From positions 1 through 7,549 of the forward strand of contig MHDO01000123.1 of assembly GCA_001805005.1 (NCBI GenBank): a stretch of DNA of 7,549 nucleotides, in the 5' to 3' direction. The position numbers and the translations under genes are program-made. The number at the start of each line of letters is the position of its first letter. Positions within the stretch are counted from its first letter, which is position 1. Origin of the DNA: Nitrospinae bacterium RIFCSPLOWO2_12_39_16. GTDB lineage: Bacteria > Nitrospinota > Nitrospinia > UBA9942. Positions 1-5,449 of this stretch are shown piece after piece. The notes under the pieces were generated by a model that saw only the letters and a program-made list of their open reading frames with translations, searched no databases and was not told the DNA's origin.

Positions 1-411
1 AAAGGCAGGATGGGTTAATACAGGGATATAATTTGCGAGGAGAGGTTCACCCCATGCCCTGATACCTGATATTATTATTATTATTGTCCCTCCAGAGGAA
101 AGACAAAAGCCGACCCATGATAAAGGGATGCTGAACAGCTCACCTTTCGAAAAGATTGTGCCTGCCAATATCCATAAGACGCCTTCAAATGCCAGAAACC
201 ATATTACAACAGAAAGTACAACATGGGTTACAAGTGCCGTATGAAGATAGTTTTTTACAGGGAGGATACCCTGTACAAATGGTGTCCTTGACATTGCAAG
301 GAGAAAGGCAAATATACCTGCAAATATAAGAGTTGAGACAGCAAAGAATAGCCATGCATAGATTAATCTTGAAGTCTGCCTGTTAATTTTATTGAAAGTA
401 AAAATTTCCAT
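1..411 (-). CDS. Heme-copper oxidase subunit I (cbb3-like), N-terminal part, cut by window edge
   Basis: Reading leftward from ATG 411-409, 137 codons stay open to base 1, so only the N-terminus is present. The protein is strongly hydrophobic, with membrane segments at about residues 18-40, 58-86 and 98-117. The second segment begins LHTALVTH and continues into VVIWFLAF. It resembles helix II of the cbb3-type and NO-reductase-like subunit I proteins, where a His binds low-spin heme; His57 or His63 would be that ligand here. The fragment ends NYIPVLTHPAF, which I recall as typical of cbb3-like subunit I before the next helix. In that family the protein reduces O2 (or NO) in the inner membrane; catalytic residues of later helices lie outside the window. 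The start is firm because an in-frame TAA lies three codons upstream. No good ribosome binding site precedes it. Five consecutive Ile codons (110-114) form an (ATT)5 tract at 71-85. Assignment is by recalled family resemblance; another polytopic oxidase-like protein is possible. Confidence 0.72.
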   Translation of the reverse strand, partial: MEIFTFNKINRQTSRLIYAWLFFAVSTLIFAGIFAFLLAMSRTPFVQGILPVKNYLHTALVTHVVLSVVIWFLAFEGVLWILAGTIFSKGELFSIPLSWVGFCLSSGGTIIIIISGIRAWGEPLLANYIPVLTHPAF

Positions 412-505
412 AAAATTTTAAACCAATTTTTGTGATTTTGGAAGACCTCTCCTCTAACTCGCCTTTAAGGGGGGTAAGTGAAATGTAGCAAAGGATATTA
501 ATGAA
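412..505. other. Spacer between two leftward genes
   Basis: These 94 bases separate the stop of the small basic gene from the oxidase start. The stretch 441-475 has pyrimidine-rich and then G-rich runs (CCTCTCCTCTAACTC, then AAGGGGGG). Such runs resemble the degenerate intergenic repeats common in environmental genomes, but I see no clear hairpin or T-tract terminator. No convincing promoter for the oxidase gene is visible on the minus strand, so it may be read through from the basic-protein gene. Confidence 0.3.
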
Positions 506-637
506 CTAACTAACGGCAACCGCAGGGGGTTTCACCTGTGAAACCTTTCTTGCTTTTTTCCTTTTTTCTGCCCTCTTCTTTGCCTTTAATCTGTTTTTAT
601 GCTGTATCCTTTTATGTTTGCTCTTTGACCTTGCCAT
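506..637 (-). CDS. Small, highly basic protein (43 aa), function unknown
   Basis: A short leftward frame runs from ATG (637-635) to TAG (508-506). The product begins MARSKSKHKRIQHKNR, and 18 of its 43 residues are Lys or Arg, with two His and a single Glu. The first 31 residues should form a charged helix; the tail (VKPPAVAVS) is non-helical. I do not recognise a named family. The composition resembles small nucleic-acid-associated or ribosome-associated proteins, but that is inference only. Support for a real gene comes from its clean start in a spacer, a possible sigma70-like promoter 57-86 bases upstream, and its placement ahead of the co-directional oxidase gene. Against it, an AGGA is present but about 16 bases before the ATG, too far to be a normal ribosome binding site. 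Lys/Arg-rich frames can also arise by chance on the complement of T/C-rich DNA, although the mixed AAA/AAG/AGA/AGG usage looks coding. Confidence 0.55.
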   Translation of the reverse strand: MARSKSKHKRIQHKNRLKAKKRAEKRKKARKVSQVKPPAVAVS

Positions 638-693
638 AAATAAAAAATAACATTCCTATAACTAAAGTGTCAAGTTATTTTAATGCATAGAAA

Positions 694-723
694 ATTATAA
701 GAAGTGTCAGTGAATAGTGTCAG
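694..723 (-). promoter_or_regulatory. Putative leftward sigma70-like promoter
   Basis: On the minus strand a -35 hexamer CTGACA (723-718, 5/6 to consensus) is followed after 18 bases by a perfect -10 TATAAT (699-694). Transcription would begin near 687 and read the small basic gene with a leader of about 50 bases. The -35 hexamer lies inside one of the GTGTCAG repeat units, so a protein binding the repeats would block or contact this promoter. A second candidate nearer the gene is TTGACA (673-668) with a weak TTATTT (650-645). Confidence 0.42.
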
Positions 724-767
724 TGTCAGCAAAAAATACTGACACTCCCACTGACACTGACACTATT
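704..767. repeat. Inverted-repeat cluster of GTGTCAG units, possible operator
   Basis: The left arm 713-729 (AATAGTGTCAGTGTCAG) is an exact reverse complement of 751-767, with a 21-base loop between. The unit GTGTCAG occurs at 704-710, 717-723 and 723-729, and its complement CTGACAC at 739-745, 751-757 and 757-763. The inner copy gives an alternative 8-bp hairpin (722-729 with 739-746) that competes with the 17-bp one. The cluster sits between divergent genes and overlaps the leftward -35, so an operator for a regulator is the simplest reading. A hairpin in RNA or a small mobile-repeat remnant are alternatives. A run of five T follows the right arm after a 3-base gap, which gives weak terminator character rightward. 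Confidence 0.75.
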
Positions 768-795
768 AGGTTTTTGTTACTGATTTTTGTTGACC

Positions 796-825
796 TTGAC
801 ATGGCAGTTTTTAGTGAGATATAGT
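796..825 (+). promoter_or_regulatory. Putative promoter of the DUF4911-like/tldD unit
   Basis: A perfect -35 TTGACA (796-801) is followed after 18 bases by TATAGT (820-825, 5/6 to TATAAT). Transcription would start around 832, giving a short leader that still contains the GGAAG ribosome binding site at 837-841. It lies 29 bases to the right of the inverted-repeat cluster. The position also argues that the translated protein starts at 850 and not further upstream. Confidence 0.5.
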
Positions 826-849
826 TATGAAAACATGGAAGAAAGTTTC

Positions 850-1101
850 ATGGCGGACAAATCAGATGTAATAAATTACGATGATGTTTACAGAATTGTA
901 ATTAAGGTAAGGAGAGAGGATATTGTTTATCTAAACGGCATCTTTGAATCTTATGATAATCTGGCTGTTATAAGAACTATAGACAGATGGGAGTCGCTTG
1001 TTGAGATTCTTGCATCACCATATTTTGTTGCAGATGTAAAGAAGATTTTAGATGAATTAAAGAAAGAGATTCAATTAGAGATAATAGAGGAGCCGAAATG
1101 A
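850..1101 (+). CDS. Small DUF4911-like protein (83 aa)
   Basis: The product is a soluble 83-residue alpha/beta protein beginning MADKSDVINYDDVYRI. Its pattern is a beta-strand (YRIVIKV), a short helix (RREDIVYLNGIFESYDN), a second strand (LAVIRTID), a third strand (LVEILAS) and a long helix (VADVKKILDELKKEI). This order and the phrase 'R-x-D-I-x-Y-L-x-x-I-x-E-x-Y' match my memory of the DUF4911 family, whose function is unknown; the fold looks like a small ferredoxin-type or ACT-like unit. I chose ATG 850 because GGAAG lies 8 bases upstream. ATG 835 is a possible alternative, and an earlier TTG start would fall within the likely promoter. Its last codon overlaps the tldD start (ATGA, 1098-1101), so the two are probably translationally coupled, and a role linked to TldD is inferred from that. 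Confidence 0.72.
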   Translation: MADKSDVINYDDVYRIVIKVRREDIVYLNGIFESYDNLAVIRTIDRWESLVEILASPYFVADVKKILDELKKEIQLEIIEEPK

Positions 1102-2480
1102 TTGAGCAATCAGTTATAAAAAAGATATTGAAAGAAACATTGGCAAATGGAGGGGAACTGGCAGAGTTGTTTATAGAGGATTCAGCATCCACCAGCATAG
1201 TCTGTGAGGATAATAAGATTGAGCAGGTGATAAGCGGCAGAGACATCGGGGCGGGTTTGAGATTGATATATGATAAAAAGACTGCCTATGCATATACAAA
1301 TGATATTAATGAAGATTCTCTCCTTGCTCTCGCAAAAAGGATCAGGAGTGCCGCGAAGGGGAATAAAGAGACTGTATTGGATATGACTGTGAGGAGACCT
1401 CATATTGATTTCCCAATCTTGAAAGATGTTGAGGATGTTGCTGCAGGTAAAAAGATTGAAAAGGTGAAGATTGCCAATGAAACAGGAAGAAGGTTTGATA
1501 AGAGGGTAAGGCAGGTAAAGGTCATGTATCAGGATGGGAGAAGGAAGGTAATGATAGCAAACTCTAAAGGAGAACAGGCGGAAGATGATAGATGCGGTAT
1601 TGTATTTGTTATGCATGTAATTGTATCGGATGGGGCAACAATTCAGACAGGATATGAGTCTGCAGGCGGGTTTATGGGTTTTGAACTTTTTGATGATGAG
1701 TCTCCTGATAAGGTGGCAAGGGCGGCGGCAAATAGGGCAATTATGATGCTTGAAGCTGAGAAGGCTCCAGCAGGAGAGATGGCCGTTGTCCTCTCAAATG
1801 AGGCAGGAGGGACAATGATACATGAGGCAATAGGACATGGACTTGAGGGGGATTTTATTCAACAGGGGTTGTCTGTCTATTCAAAAAAACTGGGAGAAAA
1901 GATTGCCTCTCCTCTTGTTACAGTAATAGACGACTCTACCCTTCCTGCAAAAAGAGGTTCATTCAGATTTGATGATGAAGGGACTCCATCACAGAGGACA
2001 GTCCTTGTGGAGGACGGGATACTTAAACAATTTATGTATGACAGACTGAGTGCAATGAAGGGTGGAAAATCTTCAACTGGAAACGGGAGGAGGATGTCTT
2101 ATAAATACCGCCCTATACCGAGGATGACAAATACATTTATTGCCCCCGGTAAAATGGATTCTGCCGAAATCGTGAAATCCGTAAAAAAAGGACTCTTTGT
2201 AAAAAAGATGGGTGGCGGAGAGGTAAACATAGTCAATGGAGATTTTGTATTTGAGGTAAGTGAAGGGTATATGATAGAAGATGGAAAAATCAAACAGCCA
2301 GTCCGGGGTGCGACACTGACAGGAAACGGGCCTGAGGTTCTTAAAGAGATAGATATGGTGGGGAATGACCTCGGTTTTAGTATAGGGACATGTGGTAAAG
2401 ACGGTCAGGGTGCCCCTGTCTCCGATGCCCAGCCGACACTAAGGATACCAAAGATAATAGTAGGCGGGACAAAAACCTGA
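1098..2480 (+). CDS. tldD: TldD-family zinc metalloprotease
   Basis: TldD is a metalloprotease that, with its homologue TldE (PmbA), forms a heterodimer cleaving unfolded peptides. In E. coli it trims the microcin B17 leader and degrades the CcdA antitoxin. The 460 residues cover the full family length (E. coli TldD is slightly longer). The zinc motif HExxxH is HEAIGH at residues 242-247, in the family context GGTMIHEAIGHGLEGD. Downstream are the conserved segments DDEGTPSQRTVLVEDG and, near the C-terminus, the invariant-looking GTCGKDGQ (Cys432, a known third metal-ligand position in the family), followed by AQPTLRI and IIVGGT. The N-terminal half (1-200) is the variable substrate-channel domain. 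A GAGGAG ribosome binding site sits 5 bases before the ATG, inside the preceding gene. No tldE/pmbA gene follows: the next gene belongs to a different functional set. All key residues are intact, so it should be active, with a partner encoded elsewhere or as a homodimer. Confidence 0.95.
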   Translation: MIEQSVIKKILKETLANGGELAELFIEDSASTSIVCEDNKIEQVISGRDIGAGLRLIYDKKTAYAYTNDINEDSLLALAKRIRSAAKGNKETVLDMTVRRPHIDFPILKDVEDVAAGKKIEKVKIANETGRRFDKRVRQVKVMYQDGRRKVMIANSKGEQAEDDRCGIVFVMHVIVSDGATIQTGYESAGGFMGFELFDDESPDKVARAAANRAIMMLEAEKAPAGEMAVVLSNEAGGTMIHEAIGHGLEGDFIQQGLSVYSKKLGEKIASPLVTVIDDSTLPAKRGSFRFDDEGTPSQRTVLVEDGILKQFMYDRLSAMKGGKSSTGNGRRMSYKYRPIPRMTNTFIAPGKMDSAEIVKSVKKGLFVKKMGGGEVNIVNGDFVFEVSEGYMIEDGKIKQPVRGATLTGNGPEVLKEIDMVGNDLGFSIGTCGKDGQGAPVSDAQPTLRIPKIIVGGTKT

Positions 2481-2488
2481 AGCAAAGA

Positions 2489-2517
2489 TTGACTTTTATT
2501 ACAATCTGTGAGATAAA
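2489..2517 (+). promoter_or_regulatory. Putative promoter for the exported-protein cluster
   Basis: TTGACT (2489-2494, 5/6) and GATAAA (2512-2517, 4/6) are separated by 17 bases in the 71-base gap after tldD, predicting a start near 2524. A 6-bp inverted repeat (AGATTG 2486-2491, CAATCT 2502-2507) overlaps the -35 region. No strong terminator is seen after tldD, so read-through is also possible. Confidence 0.35.
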
Positions 2518-2551
2518 ATAATAAGGTTATCTTGGTCAAAAGGAAAATATA

Positions 2552-4078
2552 ATGTTCAGACGAATTCAATTTTACCCTTTCTGCATATTTCTAATCTTGA
2601 TTATTATCTCAATTTCAGAACAGGCATTTTCTCAAACTCAATCATCCCATCTCAAACAGGGGATTGCCAACCTCAAAGAAGAAAATTACGAAGAGGCAGT
2701 AGAGGATTTTAAGAAAGTAAGGGAATTAAACCCCTCCTCATCAATGGCAGCATACTACCTCGGCATTGCCTATAAAAAGATTCAGGATTATAAAGAGGCA
2801 AAGAATAACCTCAAGGACGCATTGAGCCTTGAACCAAGGGTCAAAGAGGCGGTTGTTGAACTTGCCGATGTCCTATATCAGCTATCGGAGACGGAAGAGG
2901 CATTAAAGGAACTTGAGCTTGCCGAAAGTCAGGGCATAGAAGAGACACCCCAGACCACATTTCTGAAAGGTCTGGTATTGCTAAAACTTGGGAGAGGAAC
3001 AGAGGCAATAGAATCCTTTAAAAAGGCAAAATCTTTGGATGAAAAACTTGCTACCTCTGCAGACTACCAGATAGCAATTGCAAACATGCAGGAAGGGAAT
3101 CTACAGGAGGCAAGGGAGATATTAAAGGAGATTGTAATCCGTGACCCAAATGCAGATATTGCCCAGTTTGCAAACCAGTATATAGAGGCAATAACAAAAA
3201 GGATTAAAAAAGAAAGACCATATAGATGGACAGCAGGCATTCAATATCAGCACGATGATAATGTTATATTGAAACCGAGCGATGTCCAGGCATCAGCAGG
3301 CATATCAGGGGAGTCTGACAGTACAGGAATAGGAACATTAAGGGCAGAATATATCCCAAAACTGAAAGCCCCTTATGGTTTAAAGGCGCAATATTCCCTC
3401 TATCAAAATATGCATGGAAGACTAAAGAACTACGATGTCCAGAGTCATTCCATAGCTTTTGTCCCGAATTATAACCTTAAAGGCAGTTCAATAAGCCTCC
3501 TTACAAGCTATAACCTAACCCGTGTTGCCAATATTGATTATCTAAAAACAATTACCCTCTCACCAACCTATACATTTTTTATTAATAAAACTCAATTTGC
3601 CACTGGCTCATTAAAATATCAGGATAAAAAATATGTAAAAGCCCCTGTAAATGCTAATGAAGACAGGGAAGGAAATGATACCAATATTGGCATCTCATGG
3701 TTTTATCTCCTATCCGAGAATAAAGGTTTTATAAATGCGAGATATGAATATAACAGAGAAACTCCAAAAGGAAAAAACTGGCAGTATTCTGGAAATAGAA
3801 TAGGATTCTCCCTTATATATCCACTGACACTTATCACTCAACACTTAACACTAAATTTAGGCGGGGAGGGGTATTCACAGAGCTTTGACAACACCCATAC
3901 AACATTTTTAAAAAAGAGGACAGATACTACATATACCTTTAATACAATGCTTTCATATACCATATATGATGATATAGATATTCAGCTCCAATATGCCTAT
4001 ATCCGCACAGATTCAAATATATCAGTTTATGGCTATAACAAGAATATGGTAACTATGGGAGTGGAGGGAAGGTTTTAA
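2552..4078 (+). CDS. TPR plus outer-membrane beta-barrel protein, Slam-like architecture
   Basis: The 508-residue product starts with a Sec signal peptide (hydrophobic core about 7-22, likely cleavage after AFS at 25-27). Residues about 33-202 hold roughly five TPR-like helical pairs, for example YEEAVEDFKKVRELNP and YKEAKNNLKDALSLEP. From residue 221 the sequence switches to alternating aromatic/polar strands, opening WTAGIQYQHDDNV, and ends in Phe (GVEGRF), the classic Omp C-terminal signal for BAM. By eye about 14 amphipathic strands fit in the last 290 residues. A periplasmic TPR domain plus a 14-strand barrel is the layout of Slam (surface lipoprotein assembly modulator) proteins. PgaA/BcsC-type polysaccharide exporters also join TPRs to a barrel, but usually with many more TPRs. 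The downstream lipoprotein gene favours the Slam-like reading, which remains inference. The start is supported by AAAGGA 7 bases upstream. The FecR-domain gene begins 29 bases after the stop, so co-transcription is likely. Confidence 0.8.
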   Translation: MFRRIQFYPFCIFLILIIISISEQAFSQTQSSHLKQGIANLKEENYEEAVEDFKKVRELNPSSSMAAYYLGIAYKKIQDYKEAKNNLKDALSLEPRVKEAVVELADVLYQLSETEEALKELELAESQGIEETPQTTFLKGLVLLKLGRGTEAIESFKKAKSLDEKLATSADYQIAIANMQEGNLQEAREILKEIVIRDPNADIAQFANQYIEAITKRIKKERPYRWTAGIQYQHDDNVILKPSDVQASAGISGESDSTGIGTLRAEYIPKLKAPYGLKAQYSLYQNMHGRLKNYDVQSHSIAFVPNYNLKGSSISLLTSYNLTRVANIDYLKTITLSPTYTFFINKTQFATGSLKYQDKKYVKAPVNANEDREGNDTNIGISWFYLLSENKGFINARYEYNRETPKGKNWQYSGNRIGFSLIYPLTLITQHLTLNLGGEGYSQSFDNTHTTFLKKRTDTTYTFNTMLSYTIYDDIDIQLQYAYIRTDSNISVYGYNKNMVTMGVEGRF

Positions 4079-4107
4079 GAGAATTGAATACGGAGGTATT
4101 TATTAAG

Positions 4108-5400
4108 ATGACAAATTTTATTAATCAGCGAAAATCAGTTAAATCTGCATTCTATTACTGCCTACTCCTTACTGCCTACTTCCTATCTGTCTCCCTTCCT
4201 GCCTTTGCCGATACAGTTGGCTTTTTCTCAAAGGCAGAAGGGAGGGTTGACATACTTAAGGAAGGTGATACAAAGGCTGTTCCTGTCAATCTTAATGATA
4301 ATGTATCAATGGGAGATATAGTCAGGACAAAGAGTGACGGGAGGGCTGAGCTCACATTCAAGGATGACACAACAGTAAGAATAGCTTCCGAGACCCGTTT
4401 GAAGATAGACGAATACACATTCAATCCTGATAATAGTAGAAACAAAGGGGCATTGGGTCTATTCAGGGGTAAAGTAAGGGCAGTGGTATCAAAGACAAAG
4501 GGTATAATCCCTGTAGCAATAGGTGCCTCAACCTTTAATATCAACACACCAACAGCAATAGCAGGTGTAAAGGGGACAGACTTCTTTGTATTCTATGATA
4601 GGGGTATAACAGGAGTCATCTTCAAAGAAGGTCAGGGTTTTGTAGTCAATCCAAATATGCCTGAACAGGTTGTAAATGTAAATGCAGGACAGATAACATT
4701 TATAAAAATTGATGCCCCTCCCTTACCGCCGAGACCTGCATCAAATATAGAGATGACGCAACACACAAAGGATACAGCACCAGCAGAGAAACCAAAGGAA
4801 AAGAAGGAAGAAGAGCAGAAAACAAAAGAAGAGAAGAAGACAATAACTGAGGCAAAGGCAGAAGACAAAGGAGATAAAGACCAGAAAAAAGAAGATTCAT
4901 CAAAAGAAGAAAAACAGGGTGAAGATAAATCTGAAGTAAAAGAGGCAAAGATAGAAGTAGAAAAACCTGAAGGAGATGGTCAGGCAAAGGCTGAGACAGG
5001 TGAAATAGCCCCTTCAACCGACTCTCCTGTAACTGGTTCAGGATTAGAGGTGGCTTCAACAGATATGCCAGTGATAGAAAAGCCTGTATTAGATACCGCA
5101 CCATCTGCAACAGTAGATATGGAGGAAATTGATATAATGTCGGCAAGTCCTACTATTACAACAATAGATATGGAGGAAATTGATGTAATGGCGACAAATC
5201 CTGATACTATGATAGCTGGCGGTGAAGATGTCTTTGGATTTACACAGCCAACAGATATTACTGTCATATCAGAAACAGTTACAGCAATAACCGATGTAAC
5301 AAATGATTCAATAGGTGATATAATAACACTGTTACCAGTTACAGAGACACAGCCTCAGACATTACAAAATACAGATGTAACAATTAATGTAAAATTTTAA
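4108..5400 (+). CDS. Periplasmic FecR-domain protein with charged tail
   Basis: Starting at ATG 4108 (GGAGG about 11 bases upstream) the product has 430 residues. A Sec signal covers 1-34 (core FYYCLLLTAYFLS, cleavage after AFA). Residues about 38-205 form the FecR beta-domain, recognisable by GDIVRTKSDGRAELTF, a DDTTVRIA strand, a GLFRGKVRAVV strand and the conserved NTPTAIAGVKGTDFF at 146-160. The domain ends in a proline stretch (PPLPPRP). Residues about 226-299 are Lys/Glu-rich and likely an extended charged rod. After them comes a Thr/Pro/acidic tail holding a 17-residue duplication (VDMEEIDIM at 336-344 and IDMEEIDVM at 353-361). Unlike the iron-signalling FecR, it has a cleavable signal in place of a cytoplasmic anti-sigma segment and no sigma factor gene beside it, so it is probably a periplasmic or surface-associated structural or binding protein. 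Its position between the barrel gene and the lipoprotein gene suggests a shared role in the envelope; its ligand is unknown. Confidence 0.88.
   Translation: MTNFINQRKSVKSAFYYCLLLTAYFLSVSLPAFADTVGFFSKAEGRVDILKEGDTKAVPVNLNDNVSMGDIVRTKSDGRAELTFKDDTTVRIASETRLKIDEYTFNPDNSRNKGALGLFRGKVRAVVSKTKGIIPVAIGASTFNINTPTAIAGVKGTDFFVFYDRGITGVIFKEGQGFVVNPNMPEQVVNVNAGQITFIKIDAPPLPPRPASNIEMTQHTKDTAPAEKPKEKKEEEQKTKEEKKTITEAKAEDKGDKDQKKEDSSKEEKQGEDKSEVKEAKIEVEKPEGDGQAKAETGEIAPSTDSPVTGSGLEVASTDMPVIEKPVLDTAPSATVDMEEIDIMSASPTITTIDMEEIDVMATNPDTMIAGGEDVFGFTQPTDITVISETVTAITDVTNDSIGDIITLLPVTETQPQTLQNTDVTINVKF
5114..5184 (+). repeat. Direct repeat inside the FecR-domain gene tail
   Basis: The 20-base word TAGATATGGAGGAAATTGAT occurs exactly at 5114-5133 and 5165-5184, a 51-base (17-codon) in-frame period. 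It encodes DMEEID twice, with diverged spacers (SASPTITT between the copies). This is an in-frame duplication lengthening the acidic tail. Confidence 0.85.
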
Positions 5401-5417
5401 TGAGTTGCTTAAAAAGC

Positions 5418-5433
5418 CCCTTTAATAAAAGGG
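5418..5433 (+). promoter_or_regulatory. Small intergenic stem-loop before the lipoprotein gene
   Basis: CCCTTT (5418-5423) pairs with AAAGGG (5428-5433) over a 4-base AATA loop, in the 49-base gap between the FecR-domain gene and the lipoprotein gene. There is no long T-tract, so it would be at most a weak attenuator or an mRNA-processing/stability element that adjusts lipoprotein levels. Confidence 0.3.
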
Positions 5434-5449
5434 TTGTTAGGTAATTGTT

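Noticed and set aside
71..85. (ATT)5 tract as a phase-variation switch
   Set aside because: Triplet changes keep the oxidase frame, so it can only change the number of Ile residues in a membrane helix.
704..767. CRISPR array
   Set aside because: Units are only 7 bases, inverted and overlapping, with no regular spacers.
787..849. Upstream TTG start that would extend the DUF4911-like protein by 21 residues
   Set aside because: It overlaps the TTGACA/TATAGT promoter, has no ribosome binding site, and the extension does not fit the family's length; ATG 850 has GGAAG 8 bases before it.
1182..1616. Leftward 144-codon frame inside tldD
   Set aside because: It has no domain resemblance and lies fully opposite conserved TldD sequence.
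4084..4107. TTG start extending the FecR-domain protein by 8 residues
   Set aside because: The GGAGG ribosome binding site lies within this stretch and points to ATG 4108, which gives a normal signal peptide.
4176..5267. Several leftward open frames opposite the FecR-domain gene
   Set aside because: They are low-complexity (Ser/Leu/Val/Ile runs) and mirror the codon bias of the real gene on the other strand.
4108..5400. FecR as an anti-sigma/iron-signalling regulator
   Set aside because: There is a cleavable signal peptide, no cytoplasmic anti-sigma segment, and no sigma factor or TonB receptor gene nearby.
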